Assembly: GCF_019551435.1 (NCBI RefSeq)
Contig: NZ_CP080544.1
Span: 1,674,001-1,738,000, forward strand
Reading direction: 5' to 3'
DNA from: Lysobacter soyae
GTDB taxonomy: Bacteria > Pseudomonadota > Gammaproteobacteria > Xanthomonadales > Xanthomonadaceae
Length of the DNA stretch: 64,000 nucleotides
Below the pieces are notes generated by a model. It was not told the DNA's origin, searched no databases, and saw only the letters and a program-made list of their open reading frames with translations. The translations under genes were made by a program, and so were the position numbers. Shown piece by piece: positions 8,099 through 17,460 of the stretch. Numbering within the stretch: position 1 is the first letter of the stretch; each line of letters begins with the position of its first letter.

Positions 8099-8847
8099 CA
8101 ATGCACGTCCTTCCAGTACTCGTTCTTGAGGAGCCACGCCAACAACGTGAAGATGGCGAGGAAGAGCAACACCCACACACCCAAGGCCGGACGCTTCAAC
8201 ACTGCCGGCTCACCCGCGTAAACGAGGAAAGCGGTGACGTCGCGGGCGACCTGATCGAATTCACGCGGTTTCAGCGTGCCTTCTTGGGCCAATTCCAGAC
8301 GCTCGACCGGACGCTCGCCGTTTGAATCGGCTTTGCCGTAGACCGGTTGCTGCACGCCTTGCAGCGACCACAGCGGGTTCGGCATGGAGGCACCGGGGAA
8401 CAAGGTATTGTTCCAACCCACCGGGCGGGTTTCATCGAGGTAGAACGACTTCAGATAAGTGTAGATCCAATCTTCACCGCGAACGCGCGCGATCAAGCTC
8501 AAATCCGGCGGCATTTTGTTGAATGCCGCTTGGGCCATTTCCGGCGTCATCGACGACAGGATGTGGTCACCGAATTGGCCGCCGGTCAGGTTCAATTGTT
8601 CCTGCACGTCTTTTTCGCTGAGGCCCAGGTCTTCTGCCAAGCGGTTGTAGCGCAAGTGCTTCAACGAGTGGCAGCCGGCGCAATAGTTCATGTAGTACTT
8701 GGCACCGCGCTGCAAGGAGCCGCGATCGGTCAGATCGACGCCCGCTTGCTGGGTATCGCCGCCTTCGCTCGCCGACGCCACTTGCGCGCCGCCCAAGAAC
8801 AGGCCCGCCACCAAGGCAAATACTTTGAGAGCGGAGAACTTAGTCAT
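8098..8847 (-). CDS. petC: Cytochrome c1 of the bc1 complex
   Basis: 249 aa. A signal peptide (SALKVFALVAGLFLGGAQVASA, cut near residue 26) precedes the haem c site CAGCH at about 55-59 (context MNYCAGCHSLKHLRYNRL). The distal Met ligand probably lies in LFPGASMPNPLWSLQG (near 180). A single C-terminal anchor (GVWVLLFLAIFTLLAWLL) fixes it to the membrane. It passes electrons from the Rieske protein to soluble cytochrome c. Its start overlaps the petB end by 8 bp. Confidence 0.97.
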   Translation of the reverse strand: MTKFSALKVFALVAGLFLGGAQVASASEGGDTQQAGVDLTDRGSLQRGAKYYMNYCAGCHSLKHLRYNRLAEDLGLSEKDVQEQLNLTGGQFGDHILSSMTPEMAQAAFNKMPPDLSLIARVRGEDWIYTYLKSFYLDETRPVGWNNTLFPGASMPNPLWSLQGVQQPVYGKADSNGERPVERLELAQEGTLKPREFDQVARDVTAFLVYAGEPAVLKRPALGVWVLLFLAIFTLLAWLLKNEYWKDVH

Positions 8848-10111
8848 GCATGGTCACCCGTTGCGGAACCGGCTTGGTCTTGTCAATCGAAGTCCAGATC
8901 GGCATCGTCAAGAAGAAGAGGAAGTAATAGACGGTCAGGATGCGGCCGATGACGGCTTCCTTCGGATCGGTACCCGGGCCACCGCCGATGATGCCGAGCC
9001 AAACGAAGCTGAGCACGAACAAGCCGAGCATCAACCACGACAGCCAACCGCGATAGCGGTAGCTCTTGACCTTGGAGCGGTCGAGCCAAGGCAACAGGAA
9101 CAGCACGACAATCGCACCACCCATCACCAAGACACCCCACAACTTGATGCCGAAGAACGAGGGCACCACGCGCAACATCGCGTAGTACGGCGTGAAGTAC
9201 CACACCGGCTTGATGTGTGCCGGCGTGACCAACGCGTTCGCCGCGGTGAAGTTGTCGTGTTCGAGGAACAGACCGCCGAAGTTCGGAATGAAGAAAATGA
9301 TGAAGGCAGCAACCATCAGGAAGCAGCCGACAAAGAAGGTGTCCTTCACCGTGTAATACGGATGGAACGGCACGCCGTCTGCGGGCGCGGTCGGCGACCA
9401 ACGGTTTCCCTTCGGACCCTTCTTGATTTCAACGCCATCGGGGTTGTTCGAGCCGACTTCGTGCAGCGCACCCAAGTGCAGCACGACCAGCAACAACAGA
9501 ACCAGCGGCAACGCAATGACGTGCAGCGCGAAGAAGCGGTTCAAGGTAGCGTCGCCCGGGTTGAAGTCACCCATGATCCACTGCGTGAGGTCGCCACCGA
9601 TGACCGGAATCGCGCCGAACAAGGAAATGATCACCTTGGCGCCCCAGAACGACATCTGACCCCAAGGCAACACATAGCCCATGAAGGCTTCGGCCATCAG
9701 CACCAGATAAATCACCATCCCGAGCAGCCAAACCAGCTCGCGCGGCTTCTTGTAACTGCCGTACATCAGCCCGCGGAACATGTGCAGGTAAATGCAGATG
9801 AAGAACAACGAGGCGCCGGTGCTGTGCATGTAGCGGATCAGCCAGCCCCACTCGACGTCGCGCATGATGTATTCGACCGAGTCGAAGGCTTCTGCCGCGC
9901 TCGGCTTGAAATGCATGGTCAGGAAAATCCCGGTGAGGATTTGGTTGACCAGCACCACCGTCGACAAGATGCCGAAGATGTACCAAATGTTGAAGTTCTT
10001 CGGAGCGTAGTACTCCGTCATGTGCTTGCGGTACATGGGCATCAGCGCGGGTGCGCGCTCATTCACCCAATCCATGACGGTGTTCGCCGTACGAATCGCG
10101 ATATTCGACAT
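8840..10111 (-). CDS. petB: Cytochrome b of the bc1 complex
   Basis: 423 aa polytopic haem b protein holding the Qo and Qi quinone sites. Visible are the paired haem histidines of helix B (IRYMHSTGASLFFICIYLHMFRGL) and helix D (FFALHVIALPLVLLLLVVLHLGAL), FMGYVLPWGQMSFWGAKV of helix C, and the Qo motif reading PVWYFTPYYAMLRVVP where PEWY is usual; here Val stands in place of Glu. Eight or nine membrane spans fit the fused b-type of proteobacteria. It lies 5 bp after petA. Confidence 0.97.
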   Translation of the reverse strand: MSNIAIRTANTVMDWVNERAPALMPMYRKHMTEYYAPKNFNIWYIFGILSTVVLVNQILTGIFLTMHFKPSAAEAFDSVEYIMRDVEWGWLIRYMHSTGASLFFICIYLHMFRGLMYGSYKKPRELVWLLGMVIYLVLMAEAFMGYVLPWGQMSFWGAKVIISLFGAIPVIGGDLTQWIMGDFNPGDATLNRFFALHVIALPLVLLLLVVLHLGALHEVGSNNPDGVEIKKGPKGNRWSPTAPADGVPFHPYYTVKDTFFVGCFLMVAAFIIFFIPNFGGLFLEHDNFTAANALVTPAHIKPVWYFTPYYAMLRVVPSFFGIKLWGVLVMGGAIVVLFLLPWLDRSKVKSYRYRGWLSWLMLGLFVLSFVWLGIIGGGPGTDPKEAVIGRILTVYYFLFFLTMPIWTSIDKTKPVPQRVTMHD

Positions 10112-10116
10112 TGGGA

Positions 10117-10728
10117 TCAGACTCCTTGCGGGTCGACACCAATGACAAGCGTGCTGTCATCGGCGAAGTGGTACGGGGGCACCGGCAGATTGGCCGGGGC
10201 CGGCTGCGACTTCAGCACACGGCCGGCAATGTCGTAGCGGGATTTGTGGCAGGGGCAGAAATAGCCGCCCTTCCAATCCGGGTCGAAAGGCATCGGCTTC
10301 ACTTCCGCATGCAATTCGGGCGCGCAACCCAAGTGGGTGCAAACGCCGATCAAGACCAGGATTTCCGGCTTAAGCGAACGATGTTCGTTCTGGGCGTACT
10401 TCGGCTGCTGGTCGGTGTTGTCCGATTTCGGATCCGCCACCAGCGCGTCCATTTGCTTCAGCGTTGCCAGCATGGCCGGCGAGCGCTTCATCACAAAGAT
10501 CGGCGAACCGCGCCAAGCGATGCCGCTCAGCTGCTGACCTTCAGCCAATTCCCCGATGGAAACATTGACCGGACCGCCCGCGACCTTGGCGCGCGCGCTC
10601 GGGTTCCAGGACTTGATAAAAGGAACTGCAGCGAAACCTGCGCCGACCGCACCTACCACCGCAGTGGTAGCTGTCAGGAACCTGCGCCGGCCCGGATCAT
10701 TCGGACCGTGAACTTCATCGTGGGCCAT
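10117..10728 (-). CDS. petA: Rieske iron-sulfur subunit of the bc1 complex
   Basis: 203 aa. A twin-arginine-type N-terminus (NDPGRRRFLTATTAVVGAVGAGFAAVPF) serves as Tat signal and membrane anchor. The [2Fe-2S] motifs are CTHLGC (near 131-136) and CPCHKSRYD (near 155-163), with two Cys and two His ligands. The protein ends DSTLVIGVDPQGV. First gene of petABC-sspAB. A perfect 9-bp inverted repeat lies 37 bp upstream of its start. Confidence 0.97.
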   Translation of the reverse strand: MAHDEVHGPNDPGRRRFLTATTAVVGAVGAGFAAVPFIKSWNPSARAKVAGGPVNVSIGELAEGQQLSGIAWRGSPIFVMKRSPAMLATLKQMDALVADPKSDNTDQQPKYAQNEHRSLKPEILVLIGVCTHLGCAPELHAEVKPMPFDPDWKGGYFCPCHKSRYDIAGRVLKSQPAPANLPVPPYHFADDSTLVIGVDPQGV

Positions 10729-10763
10729 TCGGCACTCCGCAACGTGTTTTGTCTAACTGGCGC

Positions 10764-10785
10764 CAAACAGGAGGAATCCTGTTTG
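10764..10785. promoter_or_regulatory. Inverted repeat in the petA leader
   Basis: CAAACAGGA-ggaa-TCCTGTTTG is a perfect 9-bp inverted repeat with a 4-base spacer, 37-58 bp before the petA start codon on the minus strand. No T-tract follows in either direction, so it is not an obvious terminator. It could be an operator or an mRNA 5' hairpin controlling bc1 synthesis. Confidence 0.4.
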
Positions 10786-10875
10786 CACATGACCCACAAG
10801 TTTACGGAACGCTTAACAAAACCACAATATATTGAATGGGCGAATCGCTGCCACGCTTGGCCGGCGTCGGCGTTT

Positions 10876-11778
10876 TCAGTCCTGACGCGGGGTGTTGCGG
10901 TAGCGATCCGCCAGCATGCGGACGCGTTGGACATACACGCGTGTTTCGGCATACGGGGGCACGCCGCCGTATTTGCCCACGGCGCCTTCACCGGCGTTGT
11001 AACCGGCGGCCATCAGCGACAAGTCGCCTTTGAATCGCTTCAGGAGCCAGGCCAAATACTGCACGCCGCCCTTGATATTCGACCCCGGATCGAAGGCATT
11101 GGAGACGCCGAAACGGCGCGCCGTCGCCGGCATCAACTGCATCAGGCCTTGTGCCCCCACACGCGAGAGCGCACGCGGGTTGTAGGCCGACTCGGCATGG
11201 ATGATGGCGCGGATGATCGACTCCTCCACCCCGTACATGCGTGATGCCTCGGCAATTTCGGCGGCAAAGGCGTTTGTATTCAAGCGCAGCGTCCGGAAGT
11301 TGACCGTGGACTTGACGTCGCAGGCGAAGCAGGACTCCATGAAGCTGTAATTGATGGTGCGGATGGCACCCGCTTTCATCCCGGCTGGCGGCACGCTGGT
11401 GACGTAGCGCGTACCGTTCTTCATATAGGAGTACACCTGACCGCTCACCCGACGCGGCCCGCCCGATGTCGGTTTGACCGGTGCGGCATTGGCCACGGTG
11501 ATATCCCGGGTCGGCTTGGCGTCACTGCTCGCGCTGAGCGGCGACAAGGTATAGCCGGCGTTCGATTCGGCAGCCAGCGGCGCAGGCTCAACCGGTCGGA
11601 CTTTGCGACCACTGGGTGTCTTGATATTGGTGACGGCTTTGCAGGACTGGCCGGCAATGCGCGTCGAGGTATAGGTGATCGCCGAAGGGCTGGTGCAGCG
11701 ATACAGGCCCGAAGCTTCCGCACGCAAGGCGCAAAGTATCAGCAACAACGCAGCGACGAGGCGGATCCCGATTCCCAT
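10876..11778 (-). CDS. Lytic transglycosylase, SLT domain
   Basis: 300 aa from the ATG at 11778, preceded by GGAGA; an upstream GTG at 11793 is less likely. Signal peptide IRLVAALLLILCALRAEASG. The N-terminal DUF4124-like part contains LYRCTSPSAITYTSTRIAGQSC. The C-terminal SLT family 1 domain shows EASRMYGVEESIIRAIIHAESAYNPRALSRVGAQGLMQLMPATA, with catalytic Glu in HAESAYNP, and AAGYNAGEGAVGKYGGVPPY. It cleaves the MurNAc-GlcNAc bond to give 1,6-anhydroMurNAc ends, the substrate for the salvage enzymes AmgK/MurU encoded at 57-59 kb. Confidence 0.92.
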   Translation of the reverse strand: MGIGIRLVAALLLILCALRAEASGLYRCTSPSAITYTSTRIAGQSCKAVTNIKTPSGRKVRPVEPAPLAAESNAGYTLSPLSASSDAKPTRDITVANAAPVKPTSGGPRRVSGQVYSYMKNGTRYVTSVPPAGMKAGAIRTINYSFMESCFACDVKSTVNFRTLRLNTNAFAAEIAEASRMYGVEESIIRAIIHAESAYNPRALSRVGAQGLMQLMPATARRFGVSNAFDPGSNIKGGVQYLAWLLKRFKGDLSLMAAGYNAGEGAVGKYGGVPPYAETRVYVQRVRMLADRYRNTPRQD

Positions 11779-11916
11779 GGGCGCAGTCTCCACGCAAAAT
11801 TAACAAATTGCAAGCCATTGATTTGATTGAGTCAGCTGAATGCGCCGCAAGTGGGTGGGCCTTGCGTATACTTGCGCCCCCGGCCCGGAATCAGCTCCGC
11901 GCCCCCGGAGATGACC

Positions 11917-13314
11917 ATGAGCATTGAACACAGCACGCACAGCACCGCGGATGCGCCCTTGCAGGCGCGCGGCAAAGTTTTCATCGAAACGCACGGTTGC
12001 CAGATGAACGAGTACGATTCGGCGAAGATGGCCGACGTTCTTGCTGAGCACGAGGGTCTGGCGCTCACCACGGATATCGCCGAAGCCGATGTCATCTTGG
12101 TGAACACTTGCTCGATCCGCGAAAAGGCGCAGGAAAAGGTCTTCAGCCAACTGGGGCGCTGGAAAGAATTCAAGAAGGGTGGCAAGCCGGTGATGATCGG
12201 CGTGGGTGGCTGCGTGGCTTCGCAGGAAGGCGAAGGCATCGTCAAACGCGCGCCCTTCGTCGACCTGGTCTTCGGCCCGCAAACATTGCATCGTTTGCCG
12301 GAGATGTTGCGCGCACGCCGTGCGTCGGGTCAGGCACAAGTGGACATCAGTTTCCCGGAGATCGAGAAGTTCGATGCCCTCCCCGAACCGCGCGCCGATG
12401 GCCCGACGGCCTTCGTGTCCATCATGGAAGGCTGTTCGAAGTACTGTTCCTTCTGCGTCGTGCCCTATACGCGTGGCGAGGAAGTCAGCCGCCCGTTCGA
12501 AGACGTCTTGTTTGAAGTCGTGCAGCTCGCCGAAAAAGGCGTGCGCGAAATCAATTTGCTCGGACAAAACGTCAATGCCTATCGCGGGCCGATGGACGAT
12601 CAAGGCAACGTCGCCGATCTCGCGTTGTTGATCCGTACCATTGCTGAAATCGACGGTGTTGATCGCATCCGGTTCACTACGTCACACCCGCTCGAATTCA
12701 GCGATGCCTTGATTGAGGCCTATCGTGATGTGCCGAAGCTCGCCAATTATTTGCACTTGCCGGTGCAGTCCGGTAGTGACCGCGTTTTGGCAGCGATGAA
12801 GCGTGGCTATACCGCGCTTGAGTTCAAACAAAAGATTCGCAAGTTGCGCGCGGTTCGTCCGGACATCTCCATTTCATCGGACTTCATCGTGGGTTTCCCC
12901 GGTGAAAGCGATGCGGATTTCGACAAGACCATGAAGCTCATCGAAGATGTCGGCTTTGATCAAAGCTATAGCTTCATTTACTCACGTCGACCGGGGACGC
13001 CCGCGGCCGATTTGCAAGACGACGTTTCGGACGAATTGAAACACGCACGTCTCTCACGCTTGCAAACGCATATCAATGCGCATTCGTTCGAGATTTCAAA
13101 GTCGATGGTGGGCAGCGTGCAACGCATTCTCGTGACCGGCGTATCGCGCAAAGACGCCAACGAACTCACCGGGAAAACCGAGAACATGCGTCAGGTCAAT
13201 TTCGCCGGCCATCCGCGTTTGATCGGTGGCTTCGTGGATGTCGTGATTACCGACGCGCTGACCAACTCCTTGCGCGGACGCGTGGTAACGACGGACGCTC
13301 AACGTTCGGAGTGA
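11917..13314 (+). CDS. miaB: tRNA-2-methylthio-N6-dimethylallyladenosine synthase
   Basis: Radical-SAM methylthiotransferase making ms2i6A37. 465 aa from the ATG at 11917; GGAG at 11907-11910 favours this over an ATG at 11911. The UPF0004 domain holds the three cluster cysteines ([29 protein letters not shown]). The radical-SAM motif [11 protein letters not shown] lies near residues 172-182, followed by [14 protein letters not shown] and [11 protein letters not shown]. The C-terminal TRAM domain ends [18 protein letters not shown]. Its 3' end overlaps the convergent LysR gene by 16 bp. Confidence 0.97.
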   Translation: MSIEHSTHSTADAPLQARGKVFIETHGCQMNEYDSAKMADVLAEHEGLALTTDIAEADVILVNTCSIREKAQEKVFSQLGRWKEFKKGGKPVMIGVGGCVASQEGEGIVKRAPFVDLVFGPQTLHRLPEMLRARRASGQAQVDISFPEIEKFDALPEPRADGPTAFVSIMEGCSKYCSFCVVPYTRGEEVSRPFEDVLFEVVQLAEKGVREINLLGQNVNAYRGPMDDQGNVADLALLIRTIAEIDGVDRIRFTTSHPLEFSDALIEAYRDVPKLANYLHLPVQSGSDRVLAAMKRGYTALEFKQKIRKLRAVRPDISISSDFIVGFPGESDADFDKTMKLIEDVGFDQSYSFIYSRRPGTPAADLQDDVSDELKHARLSRLQTHINAHSFEISKSMVGSVQRILVTGVSRKDANELTGKTENMRQVNFAGHPRLIGGFVDVVITDALTNSLRGRVVTTDAQRSE

Positions 13315-14267
13315 CCCCCGCGATAGTAGTCGCGACCCGATAACAAATCGGGACGAATCAAATCGACGAAGGCGCGTGCATGCGGCGAGAGGAATTTCCC
13401 TTTCCGCAGCACCAATCCATAGGTGCGCGAGGGGAAATATTTCGCCAATGAGCGTGTGACCAATCGCTCGCGATCTTGCGCGGTCAAACAGATCGACGTC
13501 ACGATGCTGATGCCCTGCCCCATCGCCACATATTGTTTGATGATTTCCCAACCGCCCACTTCCAGCGCAACGCTATAAGGCACACGCGCACGCTGAAAAA
13601 CGAGGTCGACGAAGCGGTAGGTGGTGAGTCGCTGCGGCGGCAAAATCAATCCGTGCGGTGACAAATCCGCCAGCGTGATTTCGTCTTTCTCCGCCAACGG
13701 ATGCCCCAAGGGCATGATCAAAGTCGGCTCGAACGTGTAGGCCGGTTCGTAGCGAATGTCATTCGGCACATCGAGCATCGAACCGACGGCGAGATCCACC
13801 TTATCTGCGCGAAGCAGTTCAAGACCGCCCGCGCCGGTCACGTTGTGCAAGGTCAATCGAATGGCGGGGTTGGCCGCCTTGAAGGCGGCGACGATCGACG
13901 GCAGCAAATGCAAGATGGTGGAAGTGCCTGCCGCAATATGCAGTTCGCCGGCGCCGGAACCTTTGAGCGCTTTTTGAAAGTTCGTGTAGAGATTGTCGAA
14001 GCCTTCAACCAGCGGCGCGACCTGTTCGAACAACAAGCGCCCTTCGTCCGTCAATTCCAATCGCCGACCGCGGCGATGAAACAGCGTGGCCCCGAACTCC
14101 CGCTCGATGGCTTGAATTTGCAAACTGACGGCCGGTTGGCTCAAAAACAGCGCTTCGCCTGCCCGTGAAATCGACCCGAGTCGCGCCACCTGGCAGAAGG
14201 CCCGCAGCGGCTTGAGGCGGCTGCCCTTGTAAGAGAATCGCGGCGCTGTTTCGAGGGACTTGGCCAT
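13299..14267 (-). CDS. LysR-family transcriptional regulator (CysB-like), divergent from aceBA
   Basis: 322 aa from the ATG at 14267 (GTG at 14276 possible). The winged-helix DNA-binding domain at about 16-75 reads [42 protein letters not shown]. The co-inducer domain (about 95-300) includes [16 protein letters not shown] and [16 protein letters not shown], resembling the CysB/Cbl branch. The gene is divergent from aceB-aceA with a short AT-rich intergenic region, so regulation of the glyoxylate shunt is the natural inference. The ligand is unknown. Convergent 16-bp overlap with miaB. Confidence 0.88.
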   Translation of the reverse strand: MAKSLETAPRFSYKGSRLKPLRAFCQVARLGSISRAGEALFLSQPAVSLQIQAIEREFGATLFHRRGRRLELTDEGRLLFEQVAPLVEGFDNLYTNFQKALKGSGAGELHIAAGTSTILHLLPSIVAAFKAANPAIRLTLHNVTGAGGLELLRADKVDLAVGSMLDVPNDIRYEPAYTFEPTLIMPLGHPLAEKDEITLADLSPHGLILPPQRLTTYRFVDLVFQRARVPYSVALEVGGWEIIKQYVAMGQGISIVTSICLTAQDRERLVTRSLAKYFPSRTYGLVLRKGKFLSPHARAFVDLIRPDLLSGRDYYRGGHSER

Positions 14268-14386
14268 GGTCGGCACTTCTCGTATTTGTTTTTTTAATAT
14301 TTACCATTGACAACTTTGCTTTGCAAAATACTATTCGCCAGCGGATGGTTGATTTGCAGCACGTCGCTGCGCCGACCCCAAGCCTC

Positions 14387-15988
14387 ATGTCCGCTCAGTT
14401 GCAAACCCCTACATTCGATCTACCTTTGGTACGTACGTCGACCAGCGGCCAAGGCGGCCTGCTGGGCGAAGACGCACTGGCCTTTCTGGCCGCACTTCAC
14501 ACCCAGTTCGAGCCGGGTCGCCAAGCCTGCCTCGCGGCACGCGCAGTGCGCCAAGCCGCCTATGACGCCGGCGCCCTCCCGGATTTCAGATCGGACACCG
14601 CGGCGCTCCGCCAAGGCGATTGGTCGGTCGCGCCCATCCCGCCGGCACTCTTGCGCCGCCAAGTGGAGATCACGGGCCCGGTCGATCCGAAGATGGTGAT
14701 CAATGCGCTGAACTCCGGCGCCGATTGCTTCATGGCCGATTTTGAAGACAGCACCTCGCCGACGTGGCCGAATCTGATCGCCGGTCAATGCGCCTTGCGT
14801 GATGCGGTTTCCGGCACGTTGACCTTCACCGGTTCGAACGGCAAGACCTATGCGCTCGTCGAAGAAGACTGTCGCGCCGTATTGATTGTGCGTCCACGTG
14901 GCTGGCACTTGGACGAAAAACATGTCGAATTCAACGGCAGGGCGATGTCCGCCGCGCTGTTCGATTTCGGGGTGTTCGCGTTTCACAATGCGCGCGCATT
15001 GGCCGACAAAGATCGCGGCCCTTACTTCTACCTTCCCAAATTGCAGTCCATGGAAGAAGCCGCGCTGTGGGAATCGGTCATGGCATTTGCCGAAGCCGAA
15101 TTGGGCTTGGTGCATGGCCAGATGAAAGTCACCGTGCTGATTGAAACACTGCCGGCGGCGTTCGAAATGGAGGAAATCCTGTACGCGCTTCGCCATCGCA
15201 TCGTGGGTCTGAACTGTGGTCGCTGGGATTACATTTTTTCGTACATCAAGACCTTGCGCATGCATCGGGATCGGGTGTTGCCCGAACGCGGTCAAGTCAC
15301 GATGCTGCAACCGTTCTTGAAAGCCTATTCGGAACTCTTGATTCAAACCTGTCACCGTCGCGGTGCATTTGCGATGGGCGGGATGGCGGCGCAAGTGCCG
15401 ATCAACAACGATCCGGTGGCAAACGACGCGGCGATGGCGCGTGTGTCGGCAGACAAGCAGCGCGAAGCCGGCGCCGGCCACGACGGCACTTGGGTTGCCC
15501 ATCCCGGCTTGATTCCGATTGCGCGTGCCGCCTTCGCCGAGCATGTGGCCGGTGACAATCAATTGAGCGTGCGACGTGATGACGTGTCGGTGCGCGCAAG
15601 CGATTTGTTGGCGCCTTGCGCGGGCACGATCACCCGCGCCGGTTTCGACAACAACGTTGAAGTCTGTGTGCGCTATCTCGCCGCGTGGCTGTCCGGCAAT
15701 GGCTGCGTGCCCATCCATCACCTGATGGAAGACGCCGCAACCGCCGAGATTTCACGTGCGCAACTGTGGCAATGGATCCACCACGGCGGCATCCGTCTCG
15801 ACGACGGGCGTCCGGTGGATTTCGATCTTTTGGAATGCGCGTTGATCGGTCTGCCCTCGCGACTTGCCGCGGCAAACATCGTCGGCGCGTCGCGCATTGA
15901 CGACGCCATTGCGCTCTTGGTCGAACTGACACACGCCGATTCACTCGCAGATTTTCTCACCCTCCCCGCTTACCAACGCCTGCCCTGA
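14387..15988 (+). CDS. aceB: Malate synthase A
   Basis: Glyoxylate plus acetyl-CoA gives malate. The ATG at 14387 gives 533 aa, the same length as E. coli AceB; in-frame starts at 14345 (ATG) and 14321 (TTG) would add 14-22 residues. Motifs are ADFEDSTSPTWPNLIAGQ, RPRGWHLDEKHVEFNGR, the core VLIETLPAAFEMEEILYALRHRIVGLNCGRWDYIFS with catalytic Glu/Asp residues, GAFAMGGMAAQVPI and the C-terminal catalytic Asp in HLMEDAATAEISRAQLWQWIHHG. Followed 31 bp later by aceA. Confidence 0.96.
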   Translation: MSAQLQTPTFDLPLVRTSTSGQGGLLGEDALAFLAALHTQFEPGRQACLAARAVRQAAYDAGALPDFRSDTAALRQGDWSVAPIPPALLRRQVEITGPVDPKMVINALNSGADCFMADFEDSTSPTWPNLIAGQCALRDAVSGTLTFTGSNGKTYALVEEDCRAVLIVRPRGWHLDEKHVEFNGRAMSAALFDFGVFAFHNARALADKDRGPYFYLPKLQSMEEAALWESVMAFAEAELGLVHGQMKVTVLIETLPAAFEMEEILYALRHRIVGLNCGRWDYIFSYIKTLRMHRDRVLPERGQVTMLQPFLKAYSELLIQTCHRRGAFAMGGMAAQVPINNDPVANDAAMARVSADKQREAGAGHDGTWVAHPGLIPIARAAFAEHVAGDNQLSVRRDDVSVRASDLLAPCAGTITRAGFDNNVEVCVRYLAAWLSGNGCVPIHHLMEDAATAEISRAQLWQWIHHGGIRLDDGRPVDFDLLECALIGLPSRLAAANIVGASRIDDAIALLVELTHADSLADFLTLPAYQRLP

Positions 15989-16019
15989 TCCTCCACACCG
16001 GAAACCATAAGGAAAAACC

Positions 16020-17318
16020 ATGAACCGCACTCTGCCGACCGCTCAAGAACTGCAGCATGATTGGGATAACAACCCGCGCTGGACGGGTGTCCGTCGCGAA
16101 TACAGCGCCGAAGACGTTGTCCGCCTGCGCGGCACCGTCCATGTCGAACATTCCATCGCGCGCTTGGGCGCCGAGAAACTCTGGGCGTCCCTGCACAAGG
16201 AAGATTTCGTCAATGCCTTGGGCGCCTTGACCGGCAACCAAGCCATGCAGCAAGTCAAAGCCGGTTTGAAGGCCATCTACCTCTCCGGCTGGCAAGTCGC
16301 CGCCGATGCGAATCTGGCCGGTGAAATGTATCCCGACCAATCGCTGTATCCGGCGAACTCGGTGCCGCAAGTGGTGAAGCGCATCAACAACACGCTGTTG
16401 CGTGCAGATCAGTTGACCCACGCCGAAGGCGATCACAGCATCGACTACTTGCAACCGATCGTGGCCGATGCGGAAGCCGGTTTTGGCGGGGTGCTCAATG
16501 CCTATGAATTGATGAAAGCAATGATCGAAGCCGGTGCCGCCGGTGTGCATTTCGAAGACCAACTGGCATCGGTGAAGAAGTGCGGCCACATGGGCGGCAA
16601 AGTGTTGGTACCGACGCGCGAAGCCATCGAAAAGCTGACCGCTGCACGCTTGGCGGCCGATGTAATGGGCGTGCCGACACTGATCGTTGCACGCACCGAT
16701 GCCGAAGCCGCGGACTTGCTCACCAGCGATATCGATGAGAACGACCGTCCGTTCTGCACCGGCGAACGCACCGTCGAAGGTTTTTACAAAACGGACAAAG
16801 GCCTTGATCAAGCCATCAGTCGCGGTCTCGCCTATGCGCCGTATGCCGACTTGGTCTGGTGTGAAACCGGCAAGCCCGATCTGGAATTCGCACGCAAGTT
16901 CGCCGAAGCCATCCACGCGCGCTATCCGGGCAAGCTGCTCGCCTATAACTGCTCGCCGAGCTTCAACTGGAAGAAGAATCTGGACGACGCCACGATCGCC
17001 AAGTTCCAGAAGGAAATCGCCAGCTACGGCTATAAGTTCCAATTCATCACCTTGGCCGGCTTCCATAGCTTGAACTACGGCATGTTCAACCTGGCGCGTG
17101 GCTACGCGGAGCGCCAAATGAGCGCATTCGTCGAATTGCAAGAAGCCGAATTCGCCGCCGCAGAGCACGGGTTCACCGCTGTCAAACACCAGCGCGAAGT
17201 GGGCACCGGATATTTCGATGCGGTCACACAAACTATCCAAGGGAAGCAGTCCTCAACGGTGGCGTTGAAAGGCTCCACCGAAGAAGAGCAATTCCAACGC
17301 GAAGCCCAAGCCGCCTGA
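16020..17318 (+). CDS. aceA: Isocitrate lyase
   Basis: Cleaves isocitrate to glyoxylate and succinate. 432 aa. Key motifs are the active-site loop [14 protein letters not shown] (KKCGH, near residues 188-192), [44 protein letters not shown], and [13 protein letters not shown] (near 318). It forms the glyoxylate-shunt operon with aceB, presumably controlled by the divergent LysR regulator. A large hairpin that can act as terminator begins about 25 bp after the stop. Confidence 0.97.
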   Translation: MNRTLPTAQELQHDWDNNPRWTGVRREYSAEDVVRLRGTVHVEHSIARLGAEKLWASLHKEDFVNALGALTGNQAMQQVKAGLKAIYLSGWQVAADANLAGEMYPDQSLYPANSVPQVVKRINNTLLRADQLTHAEGDHSIDYLQPIVADAEAGFGGVLNAYELMKAMIEAGAAGVHFEDQLASVKKCGHMGGKVLVPTREAIEKLTAARLAADVMGVPTLIVARTDAEAADLLTSDIDENDRPFCTGERTVEGFYKTDKGLDQAISRGLAYAPYADLVWCETGKPDLEFARKFAEAIHARYPGKLLAYNCSPSFNWKKNLDDATIAKFQKEIASYGYKFQFITLAGFHSLNYGMFNLARGYAERQMSAFVELQEAEFAAAEHGFTAVKHQREVGTGYFDAVTQTIQGKQSSTVALKGSTEEEQFQREAQAA

Positions 17319-17319
17319 C

Positions 17320-17425
17320 AAAAAATGGGGTCAGAAGAAATAACGAAAAAGGGGGTCAGAGTGAGTTTTCAATAGAAAAGTCACTCTGACCCCCTTTTTC
17401 CAAAATTCAATCTGACCCCTTTTTT
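17320..17425. repeat. Nested inverted repeat of the TCTGACCCC type; probable terminator
   Basis: The inner arms at 17345-17364 and 17381-17400 are an exact 20-bp inverted repeat (core AGGGGGTCAGAGTGA). The 16-base loop can itself nearly pair (TTTTC-aata-GAAAA). Outer arms AATGGGGTCAGA and TCTGACCCCTTTTTT (about 17324-17335 and 17411-17425) form a second layer. The stem plus T-run right after aceA fits a two-way transcription stop. The TCTGACCCC core recurs at 30951 and 30976. This sequence type is often seen beside REP-associated (RAYT) transposases, but none is present here. Confidence 0.75.
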
Positions 17426-17460
17426 GGTGGCCTTCATATGGCGCGCAGTACCCTAGCGGG

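Noticed and set aside
8699-10237. A long open frame on the plus strand opposite petB and petC (about 512 codons)
   Set aside because: It mirrors cytochrome b on the other strand, has low-complexity Arg/Gln/His content and no recognisable domain. The minus-strand genes have full family motifs.
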